Assembly (NCBI RefSeq): GCF_022539665.2
Contig: NC_081332.1
Location: forward strand, 2,451,884 to 2,515,883
Source: Daphnia carinata
Taxonomy: Eukaryota > Arthropoda > Branchiopoda > Diplostraca > Daphniidae
Direction of reading: 5' to 3'
Length of the DNA stretch: 64,000 nt
Below, piece by piece: positions 49,314 through 62,000 of this stretch; within the stretch, counting starts at the first letter, position 1, and the number at the start of each line of letters is the position of its first letter. The position numbers and the translations under genes were made by a program. The notes beneath the pieces are model-generated. The model was not told the DNA's origin. It ran no database searches and was given only the letters and a program-made list of their open reading frames with translations.

Positions 49314-51591
49314 GTCAACTCTGTCTTTGAATTTCCCAACGCGCTGACAACTTTACACACACCAATAAGAATATATTAATCCTCTCTGACGAAAACAAGT
49401 TAAAATATAAAAGACTATTTATTACTGACGCGGCCGGAAACTACGCTCTATGCCATGCCCGTGTACCTTTTTGGCCGAGCTGACGAAAAAGTCAGGACAT
49501 TGCATTCGAACGGATTCGAATGCAATGAGCACTAATTACGGTCACAGTATTGGAGGAATGACCGTGTGCTTGGTTCGTGATTTGGAGTCACAAGTGATAG
49601 GATGGTGTCTATCACTCGAACCACTGCACCAACCTGACTTTTTTTCTTACATCTAACTTATATCTAACTTACATCTACAAACATAATGTGTTTCATCAAG
49701 TCCCTTATACTGTTCAACCATCGCTGACAAAAGGCTGCTGCTCGTTATGGCGTCTATTGAGCTTAAATGTTAAATTTCGCCAACACGGTGAAATATTTGA
49801 CGATTATAAAAAATGAACTCTATTCACGACTTGTTGTTTTATTATTATACAAATCTCATTTATGTTAGAAAAATTTTAGTACGCAAAAAATGCTACAATA
49901 GAAATTGAAACGGGTGCAATTACGGATCGTGAACGAAACAGGTATACCTATCCCGCCATAAGACCTTGAAGCTTCTCTTCGGTTGCCACTAGGTGGCACT
50001 TGAGTAGTATGTTTCTGTGATATCTGTTGAATGTTTGCTTTTGCTTTTTTTTTAATTTTATCACTTTAAAATTGTTTTTCGCTCTTCTGCAAAATTTATT
50101 TTAATTCAAATGCACTTCTAAATAATATGAGGGATCCGGTACTCGTCTTAGGTGTACACTAGTGCACGAGAGAATTGGGTATTTTTCTTAGGTACTGTAA
50201 GAATAAGAAAAACATCTGCGGAACGAGTTCTTGCATTAGTGCAATCAATGGGCATGCTGCAATGATCACAACCATAATTAATAACCGTACCCTTGAATTG
50301 AATGATGGCAAAGCGATGTCTCATCATCAACTATAGCAAACGTGCGTATATTTATCTACAAGGGTTACATAACCGAACTGAGCGGCAAGGTCAGTTCTTT
50401 TGCACATCATGTGTCCATCGTTGCCGAACACTCTGGCGGGTCATTACAAGCATTTTCACGCAGGGACATTCTGACACTTGTCAACGAAAAAAGTGTGCAA
50501 ATAATTTTCAACAATCTTTGATACGATGTTTGGGCTGATTGCGGGTTTATTACGTAGATACAGATATCAGCTGATGAAATATGCATCCTATTTGGGTACG
50601 ACAGTATAAACTGCCGATAGCCAAAGCTTAAGACCTGCTGTCCGACTCCACATGGACGCCTTTCACCAAAGGCGAGTACGAGACAAACATGGCGAAACGG
50701 ACGAGTACAAGATTGTCACCGCGTTATTTAAGCTTAAAAATATGCCAATGAAAACTAGTGAAGAAGCTGACGACCTAGTCCACTAGGCAAGGGCGACTTT
50801 ACACTTTATTTTACTACAAAATTTGGTGTGCAGTTTAGTCGGTGAATTTGTAAATGAATAAATTATTATTCACGGATCGCAACTTCGCTTGAGAGACGTA
50901 CACTTTACCGCCGTATTAAATCGTCGTTTGCGATGTGTAAAAAAAAAGTCTTGCCAGTCGGAGCCGTAATAGTTGTCGAAGTGGATTACGTAACAAATGT
51001 TTTCTTTTTGTGAATTGTTGCAATATTTTTCAATTTTGTTTACAAACGACATCTGATGTTGTGTTCATGGATAAAGCATTTTGAAAAAGATTTGTTTTAC
51101 GACCAATTGGCTCCCGACATGACTATAATAATGTTTCTCTGGAAATGACAAAATAAATAAATTAAGCTAACAAGATGCAGCAAATAATTTTTTTTAAAGA
51201 ATTTTTGATTTCCTTTAGAGTTTCTTTTATGTGACCTCGTAGTCCAGTGTTGTGGCAATAACGATCGATAGCTTTAAGAAACAAGTTTCAGTTGCAGGTC
51301 TTTTTTAATGATAGTCAAAAGTGGCTCGTAAAATACTTGAAATGCATCGAAACTGTAACTAAACAAATATCTCTATACTATTTGGTGTGTGACCTCATTG
51401 GAGAGAGGATTGCCAATCGCAAGTGTTTGGACGATGCCAGCATATATTGCAAGAGACAATTGGGTATGTGTAACGATTGCGTAGAGTAATGTCATGCAAC
51501 TGTCGATGGTATAAAAGCAAGCACAAGTTCTAAGAAACTCAAACCCATCGTCGACCTTTGCAGCAGACACAGGTCTCTACCAGTTATCAAC
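49314..51591. other. Intergenic with small unknown frames
   Basis: No established gene. A perfect 13-bp inverted repeat lies at 49498-49527. A short, Glu/Lys-rich frame at 50652-50786 (44 residues, MDAFHQRRVRDKHGETDEYK start) looks codon-like and could be a fragment of a retroelement polyprotein, but it is too short to assign. Confidence 0.4.
51510..51517 (+). promoter_or_regulatory. TATA box of the PAN-like secreted protein gene
   Basis: TATAAAAG, 82 bp before the ATG at 51592, preceding a short 5' UTR. Confidence 0.65.
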
Positions 51592-52366
51592 ATGCAGGTA
51601 AAGCAATTCGTAAAAATTTTATTATTTCTTGCTGCTGCGACGTCGCCTCGGGTTCCAGTTATTGCTATTTTTTAATTTAAATTTTGTTAAATAGAAAAAT
51701 TTCATTACCTTGATGTTGCTGGTGGCAGCCGTTACTTCAGCCACCCTGGAGCAGGCCAACGTCGAGCGCTTTGTTGACTGGCTTCCACTAGAATCTCCAA
51801 CCAATTACCGTATCGATTCTCGTGTGCGAAGACAAGTTCCTTCTATCGATGCGAAACAGGAGGCATCAGCTTCAAACAATGTGCCAATTATTGACGGATC
51901 TACTCTTCTAACGGAATTGGCATCCGTTCAGGTATTCAGGTTCAATATTTAGCAATAGCAACTTGATAAAATCAATTTGTTTATTAAGAGTCCTACCACT
52001 GGCGTCAGCCAGGCAACATCAGCCATTAGCCTGCCCATAGACACTTCGGCAATTTCTCTCAACAGCTGCATTTTCATTAAATTGAAACTTGTCATCATCA
52101 TCAATATTTTGGATCCCGTTTCCTGCAGCAAAATTTGCGTTCGTAATTCCCATTGTACCCATTTCACTCACGAACCTCTTAAGAGCGGAGGCACCTGCAC
52201 ACTGCATAAAGCTCCCGGTTTGGGTAATGAGTGGTCGACTCCCGCACCCCGAAGTTCCGGCGCCACTTGTGGTCACGTCCCCAAGAACAAGTGTGTTTCT
52301 AGCGACGGATCACTTCTGAACTTATGCCTCAATCTTGGTTTGAGCATTAGCCTAGGTCTACTTTAA
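51592..52366 (+). CDS. Secreted protein with PAN/apple-like domain
   Basis: Three exons: 51592-51597 (only ATG CAG), 51695-51931, 51989-52366, giving 206 residues. The joined start MQKNFITLMLLVAAVTSATL is a signal peptide split after its second codon. A probable propeptide ends with VRRQ near residue 48 (dibasic). The C-terminal half has a PAN/apple-type cysteine pattern: SCIF, then CSKICVRNSHCTHFTH, GGTCTLH and ATCG. Such domains bind proteins or sugars in extracellular matrix, peritrophic or clotting contexts. The end is a hydrophobic LCLNLGLSISLGLL, possibly a GPI or membrane tail. The specific family is not recognised. Confidence 0.7.
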
Positions 52367-54279
52367 ATTGGAAAAATTTATTCGACACGTATTAGCTTAT
52401 GAATGTCGAATGGCTGTGGGATTTTCACATGGGATTTCTTTAGCATTAGTTGGTTTTGGTTTTTTTCCGGGAACGATGTAGTAATACACCCATTATAACG
52501 ACAGTATATTTCTATTTAGCACAGTTGATTTAAAACAATGTTTTACACGTGTGATAATTTTCACAGTCATTACCTATTATGACACGTATCGTCGGAGAAG
52601 GAATACGTTACTGGCTATCCGAATTTGTCCTCGGATATCTTTCGGGAACGGCCACGTTTGGCGATGAAACTCAATGACCTATAATCTTTCGACTTATCAT
52701 AAAGTGATGACTTCCATTACGCCAAAAACGAAAAATAGCGCGTCTCCGAATTGCTATCTTTCGTTTTTAGGATGCGATTTTAAGGAAGTTTCTAACTGCA
52801 ATTCGACAACGTATATACTCGTGAATGTAACAAGCAGAAATCAATGCGCCCACACGTCAGTGTTTGTTCCTCTTTTATTTAATTGATATTTATTCATTGT
52901 TTCTCTGGTGTTTGTCTGTGTCGCAGTTGCCAACAAATGCCGCTTCAAATTATTATCAAATACACTGTTATAGAACGTGAAAATGGAAACGTAAATAAAA
53001 TAGCATTGTCCTCTAACTTGGACGGATATTGACGCAAATTTAAACAATGGTGCAATCCAAACCTTTTTACGAAATGCTTTCGATAGATTTTAAGTACGGG
53101 GGACCTTGACAAACTGTTGCCAATCATGCAAACGTCTTCATGCATGCTATACACGGCCACGTCCATAGATGTGCACTGTACAACTTATTTACACCACTCA
53201 AGCGCTAACGTAACGATGTGGACATCAATTGTCCCTGTAGCAGGGATGAAGATTAATAGTTCGTGTCGTGGTAGTTTCGTAAACTAATGCGCGTGAATTT
53301 GGAGAGCAATACGTCTAAAAATTGTTCAATGTTAAAGTAGTAGAGTAGCCTACTACAAGTCACAGGAACAGAATTCCCTATTCCGCCACCTAATCGATTA
53401 AGTTATCAATAGGCTCTTTTAATCCTTTACCAGAGACTATCATTTCTAATTTCGACGATGTTTGTTGCACCTCTAATGCACTCTTACTTTGGAGTGACTT
53501 TATGCGTATTACGTTTAACGGGTAGGCCTATTACCTTTGCCGTTCCTTGCATTTTGCGGTGAGGACGGTTTATGTCACTATTCCCTTTCTATGGGGCATA
53601 CATCAATTTCATTTCTTTACCTGTGATTTCACTGTATTACGTAACAGCATATGGTCCGTAGCTACTCAGTCGAATTAGTTGCCAGGACCTGCTATACGAG
53701 CGTGCAACCTGATAAAGTGCGAATCGAGCCACTGAAAAAAATAAATAAATAAACAAATAATAAAAGAGATGGAAATGCGCGAATAAATTGAGTAAGAATA
53801 GTGTTGTCGATCTTCTGGGATATGATTTAAACGCTACGCAAGCTCAACGCTTAGCAAAACAGCGCTAAAGACATTTTATGAACGTCGAGTAGATATGGAG
53901 AACTCGATCCTAGATAAAAGAAACGAAATGCAGTTGTAAGCGTGAAAATCTGATCTCATTCTCTGTGTTAAAGTCCTTTATGCTAATGCTTATACTAACG
54001 TAGCCATGAAGAGAGAGAGATAAGGGAAAAATTGCGCCACTGTTGCCGGCTGTCGTAATTGAAATGTTATCCTGTCAGAGTTGGGTTAGGTGGACCGGGT
54101 GTACTATCCTTTTCATGGCCTACAAAAAATGGCCTACAAAAAAAATGGACATCAACTGATTAGTGTGAGGGTAACGTGGGCACAGACAGGAAGCTTTCGT
54201 TGAATATCCCTCGTTTATATGGCTCTGCTGACAGAAAACTTGTTTTTCGATGTAGAGTGTTTCATGAATTTTAAACGTC
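52367..54279. other. Intergenic between PAN-like gene and serine protease
   Basis: No gene recognised. A direct duplication of a tggcctacaaaaaa unit occurs at about 54116-54144, shortly before the protease gene. Confidence 0.45.
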
Positions 54280-55745
54280 ATGTTAGAACTTGACAAATTT
54301 GCGTACCGTGTTCTTGTTATACTACTCAGTTATTTATGTTATGCAGTGATTTGCCTCGAACCAGCTGAAATTGACGCCTACCCACTTAGTTCACTGGTTC
54401 ACTCTTCTACCAATAGCATTCAGTTATCTTCCCGGATTACAAAGAGTATAAGAAGAGACCTCACGAGTAATTTCCGTGACATTATTGTCAAATCTAACAA
54501 TGGTAAAAAAACCGCTTTACTTCGGCGTTTAATGCAAGTAGGCTATCGTTTCAACAAAAGACCCTGCTATTTGGCTAAATTTTAATTTTCAGACAACAAC
54601 TACGTTTGTGGCTTGGCCAATCAGCCTTCAAACAACAATTATTCCAATAATGGCCCGTGGACCAAGATCGTCGGAGGAGTCGAAACAGCACCCCACGAAT
54701 TCCCATGGCAAGTATTTCTCGTCCTTCATAAAACCAATGACGAAAGTTTCGCCTGCGGAGGTAGTTTGATTAGCGATCGATGGATTCTCACAGCGGCTCA
54801 CTGTTTAATAAAGTATGTTTTTATATTGGTAATTTTCCCTTCATCGAATAATTCTGCTTATTCCAAATAGTACCAACTTGATTCATATTACGCTGGGAGC
54901 CCATGATCTCGAAGATGAAGGCGAAGTGCATCAAGAACGATATACCAGTCGTGAATACCTTATTCATCCGGATTGGGATTCTGAGACTCTACACGCTGAC
55001 ATTGCACTTGTCCGACTTCCGGCCACCATCTCCTTCTCAAGTCTGTGCAAAAACTTTCATTTTTATCGCGTTGAATGTCTCGCTTATTTTCAGTTTCAGA
55101 ATACATTCAACCCGTATGTCTGGATAGCCCATCCGATCCCGCAGTCGACTATGTAAACGACACTGTCCTACTGACTGGATGGGGCCTTACAAGTGATGGT
55201 ATGGAAACGAAATTTTATTTTTTTCAAAATTTACTCATTTTTTCGTTTTTACCATTAATTTAATGTGTGCATAGAAAGTGGAGGAGTAAGTTCAGTCCTT
55301 CGTAAAACGATGGTGAAAGTGATCACAAACGAGAAATGTTTAGAACAATACGACAGCGTGATAACAGACGAAATGATTTGCACGAGTGGAGAAGACCATC
55401 AAGGATCTTGCCACGTATTATCTTAATCTATCAAAAATGTATGATGTAGTAGGAATCGCAAATTTTTATTTATAGGGCGACAGTGGAGGACCAATGAATT
55501 TCAGACAGGCAGATGGCACTTGGAAGCAAATAGGAATCGTTTCGTTCGGTTCCAATCAAGGCTGTGAAAGTGGCTATGCCAACGGTTTCACGCGCGTCAG
55601 CTCTTTTTCCTCTTGGATTAAAAATACTATAATCCAAAGAGAGGCTGCAAACAGGTCGACTAGCATCTTGGCCCCTAAACAGCCATTAGTTATGGTGCTG
55701 TTACTATTACTGGCTCTGCTATTTGAAGAGGTGAATCTAAATTAA
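54280..55745 (+). CDS. Chymotrypsin-fold serine protease with hydrophobic C-terminal tail
   Basis: Six exons: 54280-54502, 54593-54812, 54871-55040, 55094 (or 55100)-55198, 55275-55414, 55476-55745; about 375 residues. N-terminal hydrophobic signal (VLVILLSYLCYAVIC) and a propeptide end at the activation site K99-IVGG. Catalytic residues: His144 (TAAHC), Asp191 (DIALVRL) and Ser at GDSGGP near 289. The S1 pocket reads G-S-C-H before GDSGG, so position 189 is Gly rather than the Asp of trypsin; the enzyme should prefer uncharged residues. Cys80 in the propeptide could bridge to the catalytic domain. The last 30 residues include PLVMVLLLLLALLF, suggesting a GPI or membrane anchor. The fourth exon acceptor has two equal choices 6 bp apart. 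Confidence 0.88.
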
Positions 55746-56599
55746 AAGAACATGTCCATCAAAATGTCTGTGGCAACAATCGGTTTGTGAAATAAACAAA
55801 AAAAAAAAAAATACCTTAAATTTGAGCTTTGTCCATACCCAGGATAGTGCTTGCTTCAAACAACATTGGATTACATTCGTCGACGTGTATATTTGACTTC
55901 TTTTGACAACAGCATTAGGCTACAAACCAACAGGCAGATGAATGCAGAAGAAAATATTTTCCGTTAGCATAACATATCGTGGCGGCATACTGAGATTTTT
56001 TTCCACGTCTGTAAATTGTCTACGTCTTTTAATTATCTTTACCGAAAACAACGTGACGAACTGTTTGCAAAAGAAAAGAAGATATAGTCACGTTTATTTT
56101 TCTCCACCAACCAAATTGCTGGAATCTGTTGGTTATTCGTAGCGGAATAATAGATCTATTGAAAAACAGGCTTAATATTGTTAGTTGCACGGGCCAGCAC
56201 GAAAAAAACGGGACGACCGAGGTAAATTGGCAAACCATTTTACTTCACCATGGCGAAATCGTAAGCAATGCATCATCATTCACAAGCTCATCTCAGTTAT
56301 TTTTTTCTTTTGCGCTTCTTACCTTTCGGAGAAACCGCTTCAAAGACAGATATACTTATTAATAAATGTGCAGCGGATTTATGATGAGTTACGCCTATTT
56401 GTAGAGCTAACTGGCCGGAGTGTGGGCGTAAATGGAACGCGAGGCAATGAAACAAAAATTCTACCTCTCATAGTGTGATAGGGATTTCGTTCGCAATATT
56501 TGGGTAACAGGAATTAGATATGTATTTTTAGATAACAAAATTAAGTGTTAGACTTGAAAAGCTTTCGAGTTATCCCAAAAAGCTTTTATTTTACTGTCC
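55746..56599. other. Intergenic after the serine protease
   Basis: An AATAAA at about 55791 and an A run follow the protease stop and probably mark its 3' end. No further gene. Confidence 0.45.
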
Positions 56600-56868
56600 A
56601 TTTCTAGCAGTGTATTGGATTTTAACAAACCAAATCATCAAATCCAATCAAATCCAAATCACATCATTTGTGGATGTGGATTAAATTGGATTTTACTGCT
56701 TAGGTTAGTTAAAGTTAGCTTAGGTTAGTTTAGGTTATGTTACTCGAGAACTTTTGCTGTCTTGAATGATTTAAAGATCCAATGCAAATCCGCAAAAAAT
56801 TGGATTTGCTTCGGATTTCTTTGTTTTTGCGGATTTGATTGGCCAAAATCCAATACACTGATTTCTAG
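56600..56868. mobile_element. hAT-type MITE with 8-bp target duplication
   Basis: Element 56608-56860 (253 bp) begins CAGTGTATTGGATTTT and ends with its reverse complement AAAATCCAATACACTG, a perfect 16-bp terminal inverted repeat. It is flanked by atttctag on both sides (56600-56607 and 56861-56868), an exact 8-bp target-site duplication. CA-start TIRs with 8-bp duplications are the hallmark of hAT transposons; 253 bp with no frame makes it non-autonomous. Its interior has further subterminal ATCCAAATC-type inverted motifs and a TTAGGTTAG-like stretch. Confidence 0.9.
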
Positions 56869-57061
56869 TAGTTGCCCGGACAACTTTTTCATTTCACCCC
56901 TAAAACGATGAAAGAAATGATAAAAGATGGTCTTGCGTTATTCCTGGTTAATTTCTACAAACTAATTACATTATTTTTTACCTAGCTTCTATTTATGCCC
57001 TAAAAACAATCAAATTCCCTGAAGACCCACGCTAAGGGCAAATCGAACACCTTCTTTCGCA

Positions 57062-57312
57062 AACTAAATTGCCAGAGGGGTCTAATACCCCAAACCGAGC
57101 TCCACTTTCCACTGTTTGGTAACTAATACAGAAATGAAATGAGTGGAAAAAACCAGTGGAAAGTGGAATTCTGTTTGAGGTACTACGATAGTAGTACCTC
57201 TCCACCATTGCCAATCAGTGGAAAAAGTAAAAGAAATTGGAATGGTTGGGATGAAGCTGTAGAAAGTGGACTTCGATTTGGGGTATTAGGCTCCTCTGGC
57301 AATTTAGTTTTA
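57062..57312. mobile_element. Foldback / inverted-repeat element
   Basis: Left arm about 57062-57112 (ctaaattgccagag..., then taataccccaaa and tccactttc) is matched by the reverse complement of about 57264-57312 with few mismatches, around a centre carrying shorter gtggaaa repeats. It probably is a second MITE, but I could not define precise ends or a target duplication. Confidence 0.6.
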
Positions 57313-59021
57313 GGCGCAGGGGGTATTGCGCGCTTACTGGCCGTTTATTATAGTAGGCCATGGTTTAAACATTGTTGTTTAAATCACAAAATTGCATCGA
57401 AATGCAGTACCCGCTCTTAGTGACCGTAACATCCACTGTTTTTCGTGCTTTTTAACACTTGAGCTTTTACGGCGGCGGGCGTCTTGCGCGGATGAATAGA
57501 TGGGAGGGGAAAATACGCGAATGCTAATGAAAATTTGGTCGATCGTTAACCTAAGAACGGGATATTTTGCAAATTTTACAATTTCAAAATTTTATGTCGC
57601 CAATGGTTGTTGAGTAGAATGCTACTCAACAAACATCCGAACACCGCGATCGGCAAAATGATGGGTTATGGCATAACGATGCAATTTTAAAAATAAGTTT
57701 TTTAAATAAGAGATTTTTTCAAACAACATTTTAAAAGTATTTGATGAAACACCCTTTAAAGATTTCCTTTTATTAACAATTTTAATTAAATCAAAGTAGT
57801 ATATTGGTGGTAATTTTTTAAATTGGTGACTAAATGCAAAATGCTGCTGCTAATTGGCAAATGCTACAAATACTGCAAGTCAGAGTTTTAGTGTTACTCT
57901 GCATTTATCTATCACTATCACTTGACATTCGACTTATCTTTCGTTATAAAATCACCCACGAAAAAATTATGATGGCGAACGATATAGGCTAGATCAATGG
58001 TAAACAAAGATTGGTCAACGCATAATGCAGTTTTATACGGCGTGGTGAGAAAGGACCACTGTTCAGTTATCATTCAGTCTTGATGACGAAACCACCTAAA
58101 TGGAAAACAGTAGCGCTGGTGAGTGAAATTCAATTTGCGATTTTAAGTATTCGTAGCTTTGAATTTTAGAAATTTTTTGCTTTAGTTTATTCGTCAGCGT
58201 TATAGCTGATATCAGGATAAGATAGTAGAGGACATAGCGGACAGCCAGGCAATTTCATGACGGGCTAAGTAGCATAGTCGCTTTATTTAAAAAATTTTAA
58301 TGATTATTTCGTCGCTTGCTATCACAATACAAATTTCCTTGTCTACTTTCTTGGTGTCGACAAGGGCTTGGTCCTGCGTCGATCGGGTCGGATATTGTTT
58401 ATCTCGTGGATCATTTTAGTTTTTGGGTGGGGCAGCCGATTACAGGCAGCAATTTTTTTTTTGTTTCCATGTCCCTTCAGATTTCAGTCGGGCTGATGGG
58501 GGAGTAAACCCAATAGCAAGCAATAAGTTAATTAAACCAAAATAATTGTTCTATTGTCGTTGATTTCTAAAATAATCCATTGTCGTAAATCAAGCAGGTC
58601 TTTCTTTTTAATGTAACGTCGCCTAAACCGCAATTTAAGAGGCAAACCCAATACCCAAATCCATCGCATCCCGTAACAAAATTACTACACCTATCAGTCC
58701 CGGTATTAGTGTGGATTACTACCCCATTTTTCAGATGGAGAGGGGGGGGGGGGGGTCCAAAGACAGCTAATGGAAGTCGAACCCCAGCGTCAAGTATAAT
58801 GAAAGGGGGAAAAAAAAGTAGAAAAACAAAACAATAGGCGAATGACAATAATAAAAAGGTGGCAGCTAGAAAAAAAATGCTTATCCCTCGGCTCCGTTTG
58901 ATTTTACTGTGACATACTACATGATTCAAAACTATTATTTTCGTTGTATACTGCCATTTAGGTTTGATTACTGAAAACAATTACATGTGACTGGCGAATA
59001 TATCATACCGTTGCAAGAAAG
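57313..59021. other. Intergenic upstream of the SecA-like gene
   Basis: No gene recognised. A short perfect hairpin (tgttgagtag / ctactcaaca) lies at about 57608-57631 and a 14-base G run at about 58742-58755. The promoter and any 5' UTR of the SecA-like gene should lie at the right end. Confidence 0.45.
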
Positions 59022-62000
59022 ATGTCCGAAATTTCAGCTATGGATGAGGATGAAGCGAGTGTTGCTGGAGAAACTCCTAACCCGCCGAATACATTACATT
59101 ACAGTAAATCAGAATATTTTGGCAAAAAATTAAAAAGTTGGTTGCATCATCCGGACAATGAAGGCAATCTGAAGCTTTTCCGCAATGCTGTAGAACATAT
59201 GGAACAGAAATTTGGAATAGAACTTTCTTCTTTCGACTTGACATGTCTCGAGTGGCAGTATGTCAAATCCGTATTGGAAATTTGGCAGGAAAAGGCTTTC
59301 GAAAAAGCGTCTCAGGATCTGACAACGACTAACCACCCCTCAGAGATATCTATTCTAGTAAACGAGTTTAATTCTATCAGTTCATTCCATGACGTTGAAA
59401 CGACGCAATTGGCACAATCACGAGTTCGAATCTGGTGTGACGGAGGGTGTCGGTATTTTCAGTTGATTGCCAAACAGGGACAGCTGTTCAAACAAGCTCC
59501 TCGTTTTGCCATTCTTGTTCCCTGCCATTTTAATAACTTCAAAATTCTTTGCATCAAAGAGATTTTCTTCCGATGTTGGCAGAATTTCGTGAAAGACGAA
59601 ACTAATGGTGAGAAATACCAAAAATGCATTTCCGCCCTAATTTCCTTACTGGTGAAAGCCTTTGAAAACAAGGAATTGCTAGACATTATAGAGTTGTTCT
59701 TCGAGGATATTCTCGATGAATTGCCCACCGGCAAAGCAATTGATTGGCGCATATTTTGCGAGGAAAAACTGCAAAAGTTCCCGGCTGGTAGCAACGAAGA
59801 GAGTTCGACTCCTGATTGGTTCCAAAAATTTAAAGAAGCCGTTGAAGAAATAGGGAAAGAAGCGTGGACCTCGCGTTTCACATTAATGATGAATGAAGTT
59901 TTGAAGCTATACTTGCTGCCACGAACAAAGGTCGAAACCACGGACGATAACGGAAGGAAAATTATTTTTGTCAGAGGAAAAGTTGTATTTCTTAGCAAAG
60001 TTATAGATAAAATGGAAAAATTAAAAAAGGACGATGTAGGTCTCCAGGAAATCAAAATTGTTGGACTAAAATCCGTTCACATTGATTGCAACTTGGATAA
60101 CGACATCTGGCATGGCACAAATTTAGGACTGGACACTGACAAAATCATTGTTGATGATGAATTTTCTTGGAACTTTTCTGGTCAACACAACAACGAACAA
60201 AATGCAAGTGAGTGACGCATTAGGTTCCCTCCCATGTTTAACGATGGAAGAATTCATGTCTAATGCGGTACACAAATGCACTATATTTCTTTTTTTTATT
60301 CTCGTATTACACCTTGTAGGAGAACCACGTCAACCAGGTGAAAGTGGTGGTAACGTACACATCATTTGCAACGAGATGGTCAATGCCAAGCAATGGACAA
60401 TCATATCTGATGGAGGGGACGGAAGTTCAGCTCACAAATGGACTAAGGAGGAATTTAACCAAGCTTTTCCTTCCATGTCACTATTCGAAGGAGGCGAAGG
60501 CAATATGAAAACGGTTGCTGAAGCGTTAGAACATCTTTCACCAGAAGATAATGTATTGGGAAACCTTAAAGAGAAGGGTTATATCCGCGGACCCATGTCC
60601 GATATCAATGAGGTCATGGTATCATTTTACAAATCGGAGACGAAACGCGATTCGCTTATCTTTTTTCAAGGTATTTTCATTTGTTCGAATCTAACGCAAA
60701 GATTAAAGTGAACATTGGGAATTTTTAAACTTTTCCTTTTTTTTATCAGGACGAGGAGTCGGACAAGGTGGATACGGTGGCTCTGTGATTGTGGAAATTT
60801 TAAATAGATTGACGTCTACCACATTACCTAACCTCCCATGTATCGGGAATCAGAAGCGCCTACCATCCGCTACCTATATGCCTAATGTCTATGAGGCATG
60901 TGGTGCTGACGGCAAAATTGGTAAACCCGCCGGTGATATTGGTTTCATTCACAGTGTCAAGACAACCAAAGAGAATAAGGAAGGGAGGTATTTTGGTTTT
61001 GACTCCGATGTCAGGCTTCAGTTAAAGTTCTGCGATCGTAAATCGAAAGACGTCAACTTGTACGCTAAAGTAAAGCCCGTTGCAGGAGGAACATCAAAGG
61101 CGAAGTATGCGTCAATAATTATAGATCAGCCTGTTCCTACATCTGATCCTACAATACTGGTTGAAGCTACCAGGAAAAAGATCATCCTTCGCCAAAGTCT
61201 GTTTCAGCATTATTCCGAGATAAATCAACACAAGGAAATTTCTCAGTCCCTTGAAGAGATATTTTCCAGCACACGGCAACCTCAGCCAACTAGTTTGATA
61301 CCAAAGGATTTGGCAACATTCAACGAAAAACTCGAGCGGATGATGTATCAAGACCAGCAAAATCGATTAGAAATCGCACAAGCAAAAACGCTTAAGCCAG
61401 CCCCTCTAAATCAATTAAAAGCCGACACTTCAGGCACTTCTTCGCTACGAGCCGACGAACAGGAAGTTGCAACTATAATACAAAACACTCCGAACACGAC
61501 ATTCGACTCTGACGTACACCCAAACCAAAACCCTGCAGTAAGAAACGTGGAGGAGATCATCAGTATTATGCAGCAAAATGAAAATATGACTAATAATAAC
61601 CTGAAGTTTCTTCTTCTTTTAAAAGAAAATGTTATAGAATCCAAAACAATGGATCTTAAGGAGAGCACCTTCTTAAAATCGATCAAAGACCAAGGATTAA
61701 ATCTAGCGAGTGACGAAAACCTAAACTGCTTCCTCCGTGTCTACAGTTACGGCGTCCAAAAAAAACTAGGATTTTCCTTGCGTGATGCGCAAAGAGTGGC
61801 TATCATGGCATTGTTACAAAAACGTCCAAATTCCAAGAAAACGTTGGTTCAAGTATCAACTGGTGAGGGCAAATCTTTGATTGTTGCCGGAGTGGCCATC
61901 GCATTGGCTCTTTCTCAGATTACAAAATCGAAACCATTATCACCAGTTGACGTTATTACCAGTAACAACGTCCTAGCTATACGCGATACTAACACTTCGT

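Noticed and set aside
56700-56745. Interstitial telomere repeat (TTAGG-like: ttaggttagtttaggtta)
   Set aside because: Too short and irregular, and it lies inside the hAT MITE.
59459-60055. 198-codon minus-strand frame in the SecA-like gene
   Set aside because: It overlaps a spliced gene with recognised motifs downstream and has no family features of its own.
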